A stretch of DNA of 6,145 bases from Candidatus Mediterraneibacter colneyensis (GTDB lineage: Bacteria; Bacillota; Clostridia; Lachnospirales; Lachnospiraceae), in NCBI GenBank assembly GCA_019114745.1, contig DXEY01000088.1, forward strand, positions 1 to 6,145. The letters are read 5' to 3'. Made by a program: the position numbers and the translations under genes. This document shows positions 1 to 4,657 of this stretch, piece after piece. The notes beneath the pieces are model-generated. The model made no database searches and had not been told where the DNA came from. It saw only the letters and a program-made list of their open reading frames with translations. How positions within the stretch are numbered: the stretch's first letter is position 1; every line of letters starts with the position of its first letter.

Positions 1-162
1 GATCTTTCCTCTCTCGGAAACATATTTCTTTAATTTTGCAACGTCCTTGTAATCGATCTCGTTATTCTCTTTACCACAGAATACGCAGACTTTTTTTCTT
101 CTGCGAGCCGGTCCTCTTCTCTTGTAACCGCCCTCTGGTCTGCTTCCCTTTTCGTAAGCCAT
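1..162 (-). CDS. rpsR: 30S ribosomal protein S18, C-terminus cut by window edge
   Basis: S18 binds S6 and 16S rRNA on the platform of the 30S subunit. The first 54 residues are visible: a basic, glycine-rich N-terminal tail (MAYEKGSRPEGGYKRRGPAR), then an RRRKK run, a CVFC motif at residues 26-29, and the family hallmark IDYKDVAKLKKYVSERGKI up to the window edge. The Cys-X2-Cys pair marks the zinc-binding type of S18, as opposed to the cysteine-free paralog some bacteria carry; the remaining zinc ligands would lie beyond the edge. The ATG at 160-162 is preceded by AAAGGAGA (171-178) at 8 nt. It follows ssb by 18 nt and is the third gene of the S6-SSB-S18 operon, an order common in Firmicutes. 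The missing part should be about 20-40 residues. Confidence 0.97.
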   Translation of the reverse strand, partial: MAYEKGSRPEGGYKRRGPARRRKKVCVFCGKENNEIDYKDVAKLKKYVSERGKI

Positions 163-180
163 GATGGTTATCTCCTTTCC

Positions 181-615
181 CTAGTTAAACGGTAACTCCT
201 CATCAATGCCATCAGGGATATTCATAAATCCGTCGCCTGCCGGTGCGCCCGGCGCCGGTGCGGACTGCTGGTGAGCTCTGTTTGCCTCGCTCTCAGCTCT
301 GCTCTCCGCAAATTCCTGTTCTTCTACGATCACTTCCGTGGTGTAGACTTTTACACCCTCTCTGTTCGTATAGCTTCCGGTCTGGATGCGTCCGGAAATG
401 GAAACACGCATTCCCTGGCGGAAATACTTCTCCGCAAACTCTGCGGAACGTCCGAACACTACGCACGGAATAAAGTCCGCCGTCGGCTCTCCATCTCTCT
501 TGAACCTGCGGTCAACGGCAACAGTATACCTTGCAACTGCCGTCGCGTTGTCTCCCTGTGAATATCTGACTTCTGGATCCCTTGTCAACCGTCCTACTAA
601 AACTGCTTTATTCAT
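181..615 (-). CDS. ssb: Single-stranded DNA-binding protein SSB
   Basis: SSB coats single-stranded DNA in replication, recombination and repair and recruits partner proteins through its C-terminal tip. The 144 residues show the OB-fold at about 1-105: MNKAVLVGRLTRDPEVRYS at the start, then VARYTVAVDRRFKR, ADFIPCVVFGRSAEFAEKYFRQGMRVSISGRIQTGSYTN, and the strand ending TTEVIVEEQEF. A short linker rich in Glu, Ala, Gln, Pro and Gly (about 105-130) leads to an acidic tip, DGIDEELPFN. Length is slightly below the 150-170 usual for housekeeping bacterial SSBs, mainly from a short linker. The tip ends in Asn, whereas the classical tip ends in Phe. The ATG at 613-615 has AAAGAGGT (620-627) a few bases upstream and starts 16 nt after rpsF, which supports translation from the same transcript. 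Its place between rpsF and rpsR identifies it as the chromosomal housekeeping SSB and not a phage copy. Confidence 0.97.
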   Translation of the reverse strand: MNKAVLVGRLTRDPEVRYSQGDNATAVARYTVAVDRRFKRDGEPTADFIPCVVFGRSAEFAEKYFRQGMRVSISGRIQTGSYTNREGVKVYTTEVIVEEQEFAESRAESEANRAHQQSAPAPGAPAGDGFMNIPDGIDEELPFN

Positions 616-631
616 ATATACCTCTTTCCGC

Positions 632-919
632 TTATGCTTCCTGTTTCACGCATAAATATCTGAGCACATTGTCCATAATGCGGATACGCTGCTCCACTTC
701 GCCCGGAACTGATGCCTCAGCCTCGAAGTGTACGAAGTAGTAATATCCTTCTGTCATCTTCTGGATCTCGTAAGCGAATCTTCTCTTGCCCCACTCATCT
801 ACGTCTGTGACGTTTCCGCCAAAACGTGTGATCAGGTCTTTTACTCTCTCGATCACGTCTGCTCTAGCTTCGTCTTCGAGTTTTGCGCTCACAACAACAG
901 CTAATTCATACTTGTTCAT
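632..919 (-). CDS. rpsF: 30S ribosomal protein S6
   Basis: S6 forms a heterodimer with S18 on the platform of the 30S subunit. The 95-residue product has the complete S6 pattern: KYELAVVV at the first strand, a helix to about residue 33, GGNVTDVDEWGKRRFAYEI at 35-52, the EGYYYFVHFEAE strand at 58-69, and a last helix/strand with RIRIMDNVLRYLCVK. The length is typical for the family. The open frame continues upstream to an ATG at 1012, but the start at 917-919 is chosen because of a strong AAGGAGGTG site 7 nt before it, because it gives the normal S6 N-terminus MNKYEL, and because the extension would run through the leader hairpins and begin at or next to the predicted transcription start. It is first in the rpsF-ssb-rpsR operon. 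Confidence 0.97.
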   Translation of the reverse strand: MNKYELAVVVSAKLEDEARADVIERVKDLITRFGGNVTDVDEWGKRRFAYEIQKMTEGYYYFVHFEAEASVPGEVEQRIRIMDNVLRYLCVKQEA

Positions 920-1015
920 GTTCTTGCACCTCCTTATGGTCTCTGGCCCCCGTCTTTCCTGCGGGAGCAAGGAATTTATGAAACTGTCCGGATAAATCCG
1001 ACAGTATGTCACGGT
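920..1015 (-). promoter_or_regulatory. rpsF operon 5' leader, possible S6:S18-responsive RNA
   Basis: About 95 nt separate the predicted transcription start (near 1013-1016) from the rpsF ATG. Two hairpins are visible in the RNA sense. The first spans 1005-983: six pairs ACUGUC/GACAGU, a bulged G, three further pairs GGA/UCC and a UUUA loop. The second spans 967-947: CUCCCG/CGGGGG with a 9-nt loop. In addition UUCCUU (974-969) can pair with AAGGAG of the ribosome binding site (935-930). Leaders of rpsF operons in many bacteria carry a CCG-containing bulged hairpin bound by the S6:S18 dimer. CCG occurs on the 3' side of the first hairpin and in the 5' strand of the second, but I cannot align either to the known consensus with certainty, so the regulatory role is inference. 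Confidence 0.5.
927..935 (-). promoter_or_regulatory. Ribosome binding site deciding the rpsF start
   Basis: AAGGAGGTG, nearly a full match to the anti-Shine-Dalgarno sequence, lies 7 nt before the ATG at 919. It selects MNKYEL as the S6 start over the upstream in-frame ATG at 1012. Its first six bases can also pair with 974-969 in the leader. Confidence 0.9.
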
Positions 1016-1020
1016 TATTC

Positions 1021-1049
1021 ATGATACCACAACAATCCGCATCTTTCAA
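1021..1049 (-). promoter_or_regulatory. Sigma-A promoter of the rpsF-ssb-rpsR operon
   Basis: Read on the minus strand, TTGAAA (1049-1044) and TATCAT (1026-1021) are separated by exactly 17 bp, and TGG immediately before TATCAT forms an extended -10 (TGnTATCAT). Five of six bases match consensus in each hexamer. Transcription should begin about 7 nt downstream, near 1013-1016. The strength fits a ribosomal protein operon. Confidence 0.85.
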
Positions 1050-1050
1050 G

Positions 1051-1066
1051 TATTTTTTTGAATTTT
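1051..1066 (-). promoter_or_regulatory. A-rich UP-like element upstream of the rpsF promoter
   Basis: On the minus strand this reads AAAATTCAAAAAAATA and sits 1 bp upstream of the -35 box. A-tracts at this place contact the RNA polymerase alpha C-terminal domains and boost strong promoters, including those of ribosomal operons. The role is inferred from composition and position. Confidence 0.55.
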
Positions 1067-1086
1067 CCGTAACAGTTCAGCCATCA

Positions 1087-1136
1087 GAAATGAGCGGGGC
1101 GATTTATGCTTGCATAAGATTCGCTCTGCTCATTTC
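1087..1136 (+). other. Long imperfect hairpin inside the structured element
   Basis: GAAATGAGC (1087-1095) pairs perfectly with GCTCATTTC (1128-1136). Pairing goes on inward for about seven more positions to A1102-T1121, with two G-T contacts (1096/1127 and 1098/1125), and the apex TTATGC/GCATAA (1104-1109 with 1112-1117) pairs again. The G-T contacts are G-U pairs only in RNA copied in the plus sense; in the minus sense they would be C/A mismatches. The arm 1128-1133 can alternatively pair with 1139-1144. Confidence 0.6.
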
Positions 1137-1161
1137 GGATGAGCTGAGCGCCTGCCAATGA

Positions 1162-1183
1162 GTAAAACAGCGGCGACAGCCGC
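1162..1183 (-). terminator. Possible rho-independent terminator of the ABC operon
   Basis: Downstream of the last ABC gene, the minus-sense RNA forms GCGGC-UGUC-GCCGC (1183-1170) followed by the U-rich UGUUUUAC (1169-1162). The stem is only 5 bp and the U run is short and interrupted, so it would be a weak terminator by itself. The same T-rich segment also pairs with the A-rich arm at 1201-1207. No better terminator is visible between the ABC operon and the rpsF promoter. Confidence 0.35.
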
Positions 1184-1227
1184 AATAAGCACGAAGTGCG
1201 GTTTTACGAATGGCGCGGGCTGAACTG

Positions 1228-1842
1228 TTACAGTTTTTCGTCCATCCTGACGATCCTTGTACACACCTTCTCCAGAAGGGCGTCGTTGTGGCTCACGACC
1301 AGCAGTCCCAGCTTCCTCCTGTCCGCCTCTCTTATCAGGAAATCCCAGATCTGCGCCTGCGTCACCAGGTCGAGCATGGCTGAAATCTCATCACATAAGA
1401 GAAATTTCGTCTCCGGGCGCAGGGCGCGCGCCAGACAGAATCTCTGCAGCTCGCCCCCGGAAAGTTCCGACGGATATCTCTCCATCCACGCTTCTTCTAT
1501 ATGAAGTTCTTCCAGGATCCGCGTCTCCACATTCCCCGCTTCTTCCATTGTTTTCCTCAGCCGCAGCAGCGGATCGACCGCCGTCTCCGGATGCTGCCAC
1601 ACCATCTGGACAGGGCACGCGCCCCGCAGGGAACTGACCGGATTCCCGTCCAGCAGCACCTGCCCGGCAGGGGCTTTCCTGTATCCTGCCATCACCTGGC
1701 ACAGCGTTGTTTTTCCACATCCGCTCGGGCCCTTGAGCCCGACCCGCTCCCCGGAAGAAATCTCGAGGTCAAAGTATTCCAGGACAGGTCTTTCTTTTCT
1801 TCCCGGATAATAAAAGGTCAGATCTTTTACTTCCAGCTTCAT
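1228..1842 (-). CDS. Short ABC transporter ATPase, OppF/NikE-like
   Basis: This is the second nucleotide-binding subunit of the importer, expected to pair with the preceding ATPase on the cytoplasmic face and power uptake. In 204 residues it carries a full ATPase core: Walker A GPSGCGKTT (38-46), Q-loop Gln83 in VWQHP, signature LSGGELQ (127-133), Walker B KFLLCDE (146-152) with the catalytic Glu152, a variant D-loop SAMLD (154-158), and switch His185 in VVSHN. It lacks the C-terminal oligopeptide-transporter domain of OppD/OppF, so it is shorter than the usual 250-330 residues. The start at 1842 is chosen over an upstream ATG at 2049 because AGGAGG (1850-1855) lies 7 nt before it, its ATG overlaps the previous stop as ATGA, and the longer form would only read through the preceding gene in another frame. 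The stop codon lies inside the inverted repeat of the adjacent element. Confidence 0.93.
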   Translation of the reverse strand: MKLEVKDLTFYYPGRKERPVLEYFDLEISSGERVGLKGPSGCGKTTLCQVMAGYRKAPAGQVLLDGNPVSSLRGACPVQMVWQHPETAVDPLLRLRKTMEEAGNVETRILEELHIEEAWMERYPSELSGGELQRFCLARALRPETKFLLCDEISAMLDLVTQAQIWDFLIREADRRKLGLLVVSHNDALLEKVCTRIVRMDEKL

Positions 1843-2789
1843 ACCAGTTCCTCCTTCTCCCCGTCTCCCGGATGGAGGCACCGCACCATTCCTCCCCGGA
1901 AGTTCCGCAGGGGGATCTCCTCTGTACTCCGGCAGTCCGCGCGTCCCTTCGGGCACTGTCCGGCATACGGGCAGCCGGATTTCACAGTACCGGGATAAGG
2001 CTGTGCGCCGCCCGCCGGGGTAAAGCCGTGTTCCGGCATCGCGTGCCACAGCGCCTTTGTAAATGGATGGCGCAGCCCCCCCGGATCAGCAAAGTCCGTT
2101 ACCTTCGCCTTTTCAATTGTTTCACCGGCATAAAATACGACCGTCTCATCCGCGACGGAAAGCGCCAGTTCAAGGTCATGAGTGATAAAGAGTATACCCG
2201 CGCCTTCATCCGCCAGTTCGCGGAAATGTCCCAGGATCCGTTTTGCCGAGCGCGCATCCAGACCGGGCGTCGGCTCGTCCGCGATGATCAGCCGGGGCGG
2301 CTCCGCCACTGCCGCGGCGATCAGGATACGGCGTGCCATCCCCCCTGAAAGTTCAAAGGGATACATCTCTTCCGTCTCCTCCCCAAGCCCGTATCTTGCC
2401 AGCGCCGCGCGGTACCGTTCTCTTGTCTCCTGATCCTTTCTCCCTTTCCTGAGCTGCGCCCCGGTTTTCATCAGGGGATCGAGGCAGGCAACACTCTGGG
2501 GGATCAGGGCGATCTCACTGCCCCTGAGTCCGGAGAGACGCTCCTCTGTCAGTGGGACGCCGTCATAGAGGATCTCGCCTTCCACATGGCTGTTATACGG
2601 CAGGACGCCGAGGATACTGTGGGCAAGAAGGCTCTTCCCCGACCCGCTGGCTCCGACCACCGAGACGATCTTTCCCGGCCGGACATCCAGCGAGAGATCC
2701 CGCACTGCCGGAAGCCGGCGTTTCCGGAATCCGCGTTCATATTGTGTGAAATATATTGACAGATGTCTGATCTCCAGGATTGGTTTCAT
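1839..2789 (-). CDS. Peptide/nickel ABC transporter ATPase, OppD/NikD family
   Basis: First nucleotide-binding subunit of the importer, 316 residues. The ATPase core shows Walker A GASGSGKS (46-53), Q-loop Gln98 in LIPQS, signature LSGGMARR (147-154; family members often have SGGMRQR), Walker B LIIADE (167-172) with Glu172, D-loop PGLD (175-178) and His204 in FITHD. After the core comes HPFTKAL (241-247), the motif that opens the oligopeptide/dipeptide transporter C-terminal domain, and then cysteines 273, 279, 286 and 304. Some relatives bind a 4Fe-4S cluster with such cysteines. An in-frame ATG at 2807 exists, but the start at 2789 is preferred: AGGAGGT (2797-2803) is well placed for it, while the upper ATG has only weak purines. 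It follows the permease gene by 41 nt and overlaps the next ATPase gene by 4 nt. Confidence 0.95.
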   Translation of the reverse strand: MKPILEIRHLSIYFTQYERGFRKRRLPAVRDLSLDVRPGKIVSVVGASGSGKSLLAHSILGVLPYNSHVEGEILYDGVPLTEERLSGLRGSEIALIPQSVACLDPLMKTGAQLRKGRKDQETRERYRAALARYGLGEETEEMYPFELSGGMARRILIAAAVAEPPRLIIADEPTPGLDARSAKRILGHFRELADEGAGILFITHDLELALSVADETVVFYAGETIEKAKVTDFADPGGLRHPFTKALWHAMPEHGFTPAGGAQPYPGTVKSGCPYAGQCPKGRADCRSTEEIPLRNFRGGMVRCLHPGDGEKEELV

Positions 2790-2796
2790 CCTGCAT

Positions 2797-2803
2797 ACCT
2801 CCT
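2797..2803 (-). promoter_or_regulatory. Ribosome binding site deciding the OppD-like start
   Basis: AGGAGGT lies 7-8 nt before the ATG at 2789 and itself overlaps codons that would follow the alternative ATG at 2807. This makes 2789 the likelier start and shortens the protein by six residues relative to the longest frame. Confidence 0.75.
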
Positions 2804-2830
2804 GCATTATTTCTATGCTTCTTTCTGCAT

Positions 2831-3640
2831 CTATTCATGGACGCTCGCCGGGTCAGTCAGGCGGCGTATCTGTTCCCCCAGCATGGCAAACAGGATCACG
2901 ACCAGAACCAGGGACAGCCCCGGGAACACTGCCAGCCACCACCTGCCTGTTGTCAGGTACTGCATACTTTCCGACAGGATCACGCCAATCGCCGGCTGTT
3001 CCGAGGACAGGCCGAATCCGAGAAATGTCACGCTCGCCTCATGCAGGATCGCATGGGGGAACAAAAGTACCAGCCCTGTAAAAAACTGGGGCATCAGATG
3101 AGGGATCATATGACGCACCGCATTTTGGATCCTGGGTACTCCCATCTTCTCTGCTGTCAGGATATACGGCGCCTGGCAAAGCTGTATGATCTCTCCCCGG
3201 ATCACCCGCGCCAGAGAAGGCCAGTGGCTCAGGGCGATCCCTGCCGCCACCCCCGCAAATCCCCTGCCGCATGCCAGAGAGATCAGGATCACCAGAAGAA
3301 TATGCGGGATTCCCATCACCAGATCGATACACCAGGAGACCACTGCATCCGCTTTTCTCCCAGACACTGCTGAGACCGTCCCCAATATAAGCGCGATCCC
3401 CGCGCTGGCTGCCGCCGTCAGAAGTCCCAGCCGTATACTCAGCGACAGGCCGGCGATTGTGCGGGCAAACATATCCCTGCCCATCCAGTCCGTTCCAAAG
3501 AGATTTTCCCCTGAAGGCGCCAGGTTCGTTTTGGAGAAATCCGTCTCCATGGCAGCCGGTTCCAAAAAGATCCCCCCGGCTGTCACAGCGGCGAGGATCA
3601 GCACAGCAGCTGCCATAAACATAAACGCTTTTTTTCTCAT
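2831..3640 (-). CDS. ABC transporter permease, OppC/NikC family
   Basis: Second membrane subunit of the importer, 269 residues, a usual length. Hydrophobic segments lie at about 7-26, 69-93, 100-122, 125-138, 183-205 and 237-255, consistent with the six-helix OppC/DppC/NikC topology. Diagnostic motifs are FGTDWMGRDMFARTIAG (48-64) after the first helix, the cytoplasmic EAA-type coupling loop AEKMGVPRIQNAVRHMIPHLMP (about 163-184) that touches an ATPase subunit, and HEASVTFLGFGL (200-211) followed by the TTGRWWLAVFPGL segment. The ATG at 3640 overlaps the stop of the upstream permease gene as ATGA, with a GGAGGAGG run (3652-3659) about 11 nt upstream, so the two permeases are probably translationally coupled. 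The family assignment is firm; the substrate is not shown by the sequence. Confidence 0.96.
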   Translation of the reverse strand: MRKKAFMFMAAAVLILAAVTAGGIFLEPAAMETDFSKTNLAPSGENLFGTDWMGRDMFARTIAGLSLSIRLGLLTAAASAGIALILGTVSAVSGRKADAVVSWCIDLVMGIPHILLVILISLACGRGFAGVAAGIALSHWPSLARVIRGEIIQLCQAPYILTAEKMGVPRIQNAVRHMIPHLMPQFFTGLVLLFPHAILHEASVTFLGFGLSSEQPAIGVILSESMQYLTTGRWWLAVFPGLSLVLVVILFAMLGEQIRRLTDPASVHE

Positions 3641-4629
3641 CTTCCCGCTGCCCTCCTCCGTATCTTAGGATCTATCACGCCGTAAAGGAGATCCGCAGCC
3701 AGATTGCCCGCGAATACAATCGCCGCTGTCACGACCGTGATCCCGAGCAGAAGCGGAAGATCGCTCCCAAGCCCGGCAGTGACGGCAGCCTGTCCCAGTC
3801 CCGGATAGGAAAATACCTGCTCCACCATAACGGAACCGCCTATGATCTCGCTGACAGATGCAAACTGCAGGGTAATTGCCGGAAGTGCCACATTTCGCAG
3901 TCCGTGTCTTAAAACTATGGAAAGGCGGGACTCGCCCCTCGCCCGGGCGTAAAGGACATAATCCGACTCCATCACATCCACCATCTTTTCCCTTGTATGA
4001 AGCGCGATATTCGCCACCCCTGTGATACTGAGCGTCAGGGCGGGCAGTACCGCATGATGGATGCGGTCCGCCATCGTTACGGACGCCGACTCCATCCCTG
4101 CCGGAACTGAGAAGCCGATCGGAAACCATCCCAGCCAGACTGAGAACACGAGGAGCAGGAGGATCGCCAGCCAGAATACCGGCGTACTGGAGATCAGAAA
4201 GCAGTAGCCCCGGATCAGCTTATCCGGCCATCTGCCCCGGAACGCACCGGAGATAACGCCCAGCGCCAGTCCCAGCACGCCGGAGATCAGCCACGCGCAC
4301 AGCATCAACCAGAGAGAGCTTCCAAGCCTCTGCCCGATCACGGTGAGCACAGGCTGCCGGTAGAGCAGCGACGTTCCCATATCTCCGTGCAGGACATCTC
4401 CCAGCCATCCCAGATACCGTTCAAGAGGCGGGGTTCCCACGCCCCAGTATGCCTCAAGCTGCTCGATCTGCTCCGGGCTCATGGATCCAAGCGCCGTCTG
4501 CCCCACATTTGTCTGGAGCGGATCCAGAGGGGACGCGCACATCAGAAGAAATGTGACGATGCTGACCCCGAGCAGCAGCAATGCCATCCGGACTAATTTT
4601 TTCCCGGCAAATTGAAGGCGGTGTTTCAC
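3637..4629 (-). CDS. ABC transporter permease, OppB/NikB family (GTG start)
   Basis: First membrane subunit of the importer, 330 residues. It begins MKHRLQFAGKKLVRMALLLLGVSIVTFLL, a basic N-terminus running into the first membrane helix as is normal for OppB/DppB/NikB. Other marks are the external HGDMGTSLLYRQPV (81-94), membrane segments near 104-128, 140-167, 192-211, 251-270 and 294-316, the EAA-type coupling loop YARARGESRLSIVLRHGLRNVALPAIT (227-253), and GGSVMVEQVFSYPGLGQ (264-280), a family hallmark. I chose GTG at 4629 because AAAGGAAG (4637-4644) lies 7 nt upstream and the N-terminus then matches the family. The ATG at 4683 would add 18 hydrophilic residues and overlap the binding-protein gene. 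The gap to that gene is 28 nt; the downstream permease overlaps by 4 nt. Confidence 0.94.
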   Translation of the reverse strand: MKHRLQFAGKKLVRMALLLLGVSIVTFLLMCASPLDPLQTNVGQTALGSMSPEQIEQLEAYWGVGTPPLERYLGWLGDVLHGDMGTSLLYRQPVLTVIGQRLGSSLWLMLCAWLISGVLGLALGVISGAFRGRWPDKLIRGYCFLISSTPVFWLAILLLLVFSVWLGWFPIGFSVPAGMESASVTMADRIHHAVLPALTLSITGVANIALHTREKMVDVMESDYVLYARARGESRLSIVLRHGLRNVALPAITLQFASVSEIIGGSVMVEQVFSYPGLGQAAVTAGLGSDLPLLLGITVVTAAIVFAGNLAADLLYGVIDPKIRRRAAGR

Positions 4630-4636
4630 AATCTTA

Positions 4637-4644
4637 CTTCCTTT
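4637..4644 (-). promoter_or_regulatory. Ribosome binding site supporting the GTG start of the OppB-like permease
   Basis: AAAGGAAG lies 7 nt before the GTG at 4629, within the 28-nt gap after the binding-protein stop codon. No comparable site precedes the alternative ATG at 4683, which falls inside the preceding gene. Confidence 0.75.
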
Positions 4645-4657
4645 CTGTTTCCATTGT

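Larger units (their letters stand above)
1069..1231. repeat. MITE/REP-like structured element with 14-bp terminal inverted repeats
   Basis: The ends GTAACAGTTCAGCC (1069-1082) and GGCTGAACTGTTAC (1218-1231) are perfect inverted repeats. Between them are nested stems: a long hairpin 1087-1136; GCGCC/GGCGC (1148-1152 with 1212-1216); inside it GTAAAAC/GTTTTAC (1162-1168 with 1201-1207); and inside that two hairpins, GCGGC-GACA-GCCGC (1170-1183) and GCAC-GAA-GTGC (1189-1199). No protein is encoded. A size near 160 bp, perfect ends and heavy internal pairing fit a miniature mobile or REP-like element, or a structured RNA. No clean target duplication is visible next to the ends. Whether it is repeated in the genome cannot be seen from one copy. 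Confidence 0.6.

Noticed and set aside
920..1012. N-terminal extension of S6 from an upstream ATG
   Set aside because: It would add 31 non-family residues, begins at or next to the predicted transcription start and runs through leader hairpins; the strong ribosome binding site at 927-935 selects 919.
1051..1066. T-run as the terminator of a plus-strand transcript
   Set aside because: No plus-strand gene leads toward it and no GC-rich hairpin is correctly placed before it in that sense; as minus-strand A-tracts next to the -35 box it is better explained as an UP-like element.
1069..1231. tRNA or CRISPR-like array in the structured gap
   Set aside because: The branched fold has no tRNA arm sequences or CCA-side stem of tRNA size, and there are no regularly spaced direct repeats.
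1196..1504. 102-codon plus-strand frame starting inside the structured element
   Set aside because: It begins within the hairpin element and continues antisense into the ATPase gene; nothing supports translation.
1501..1998. 165-codon open frame on the plus strand
   Set aside because: Antisense to the two ATPase genes, with no ribosome binding site or recognisable domain; G+C-rich genes often leave such open shadows.
1843..2049. N-terminal extension of the short ATPase
   Set aside because: It only reads through the preceding ATPase gene in another frame; the internal ATG has AGGAGG and an ATGA overlap.
2780..3373. 197-codon open frame on the plus strand
   Set aside because: Antisense to the OppC-like permease; the product is a Gln/Arg/His-rich low-complexity shadow with no family pattern.
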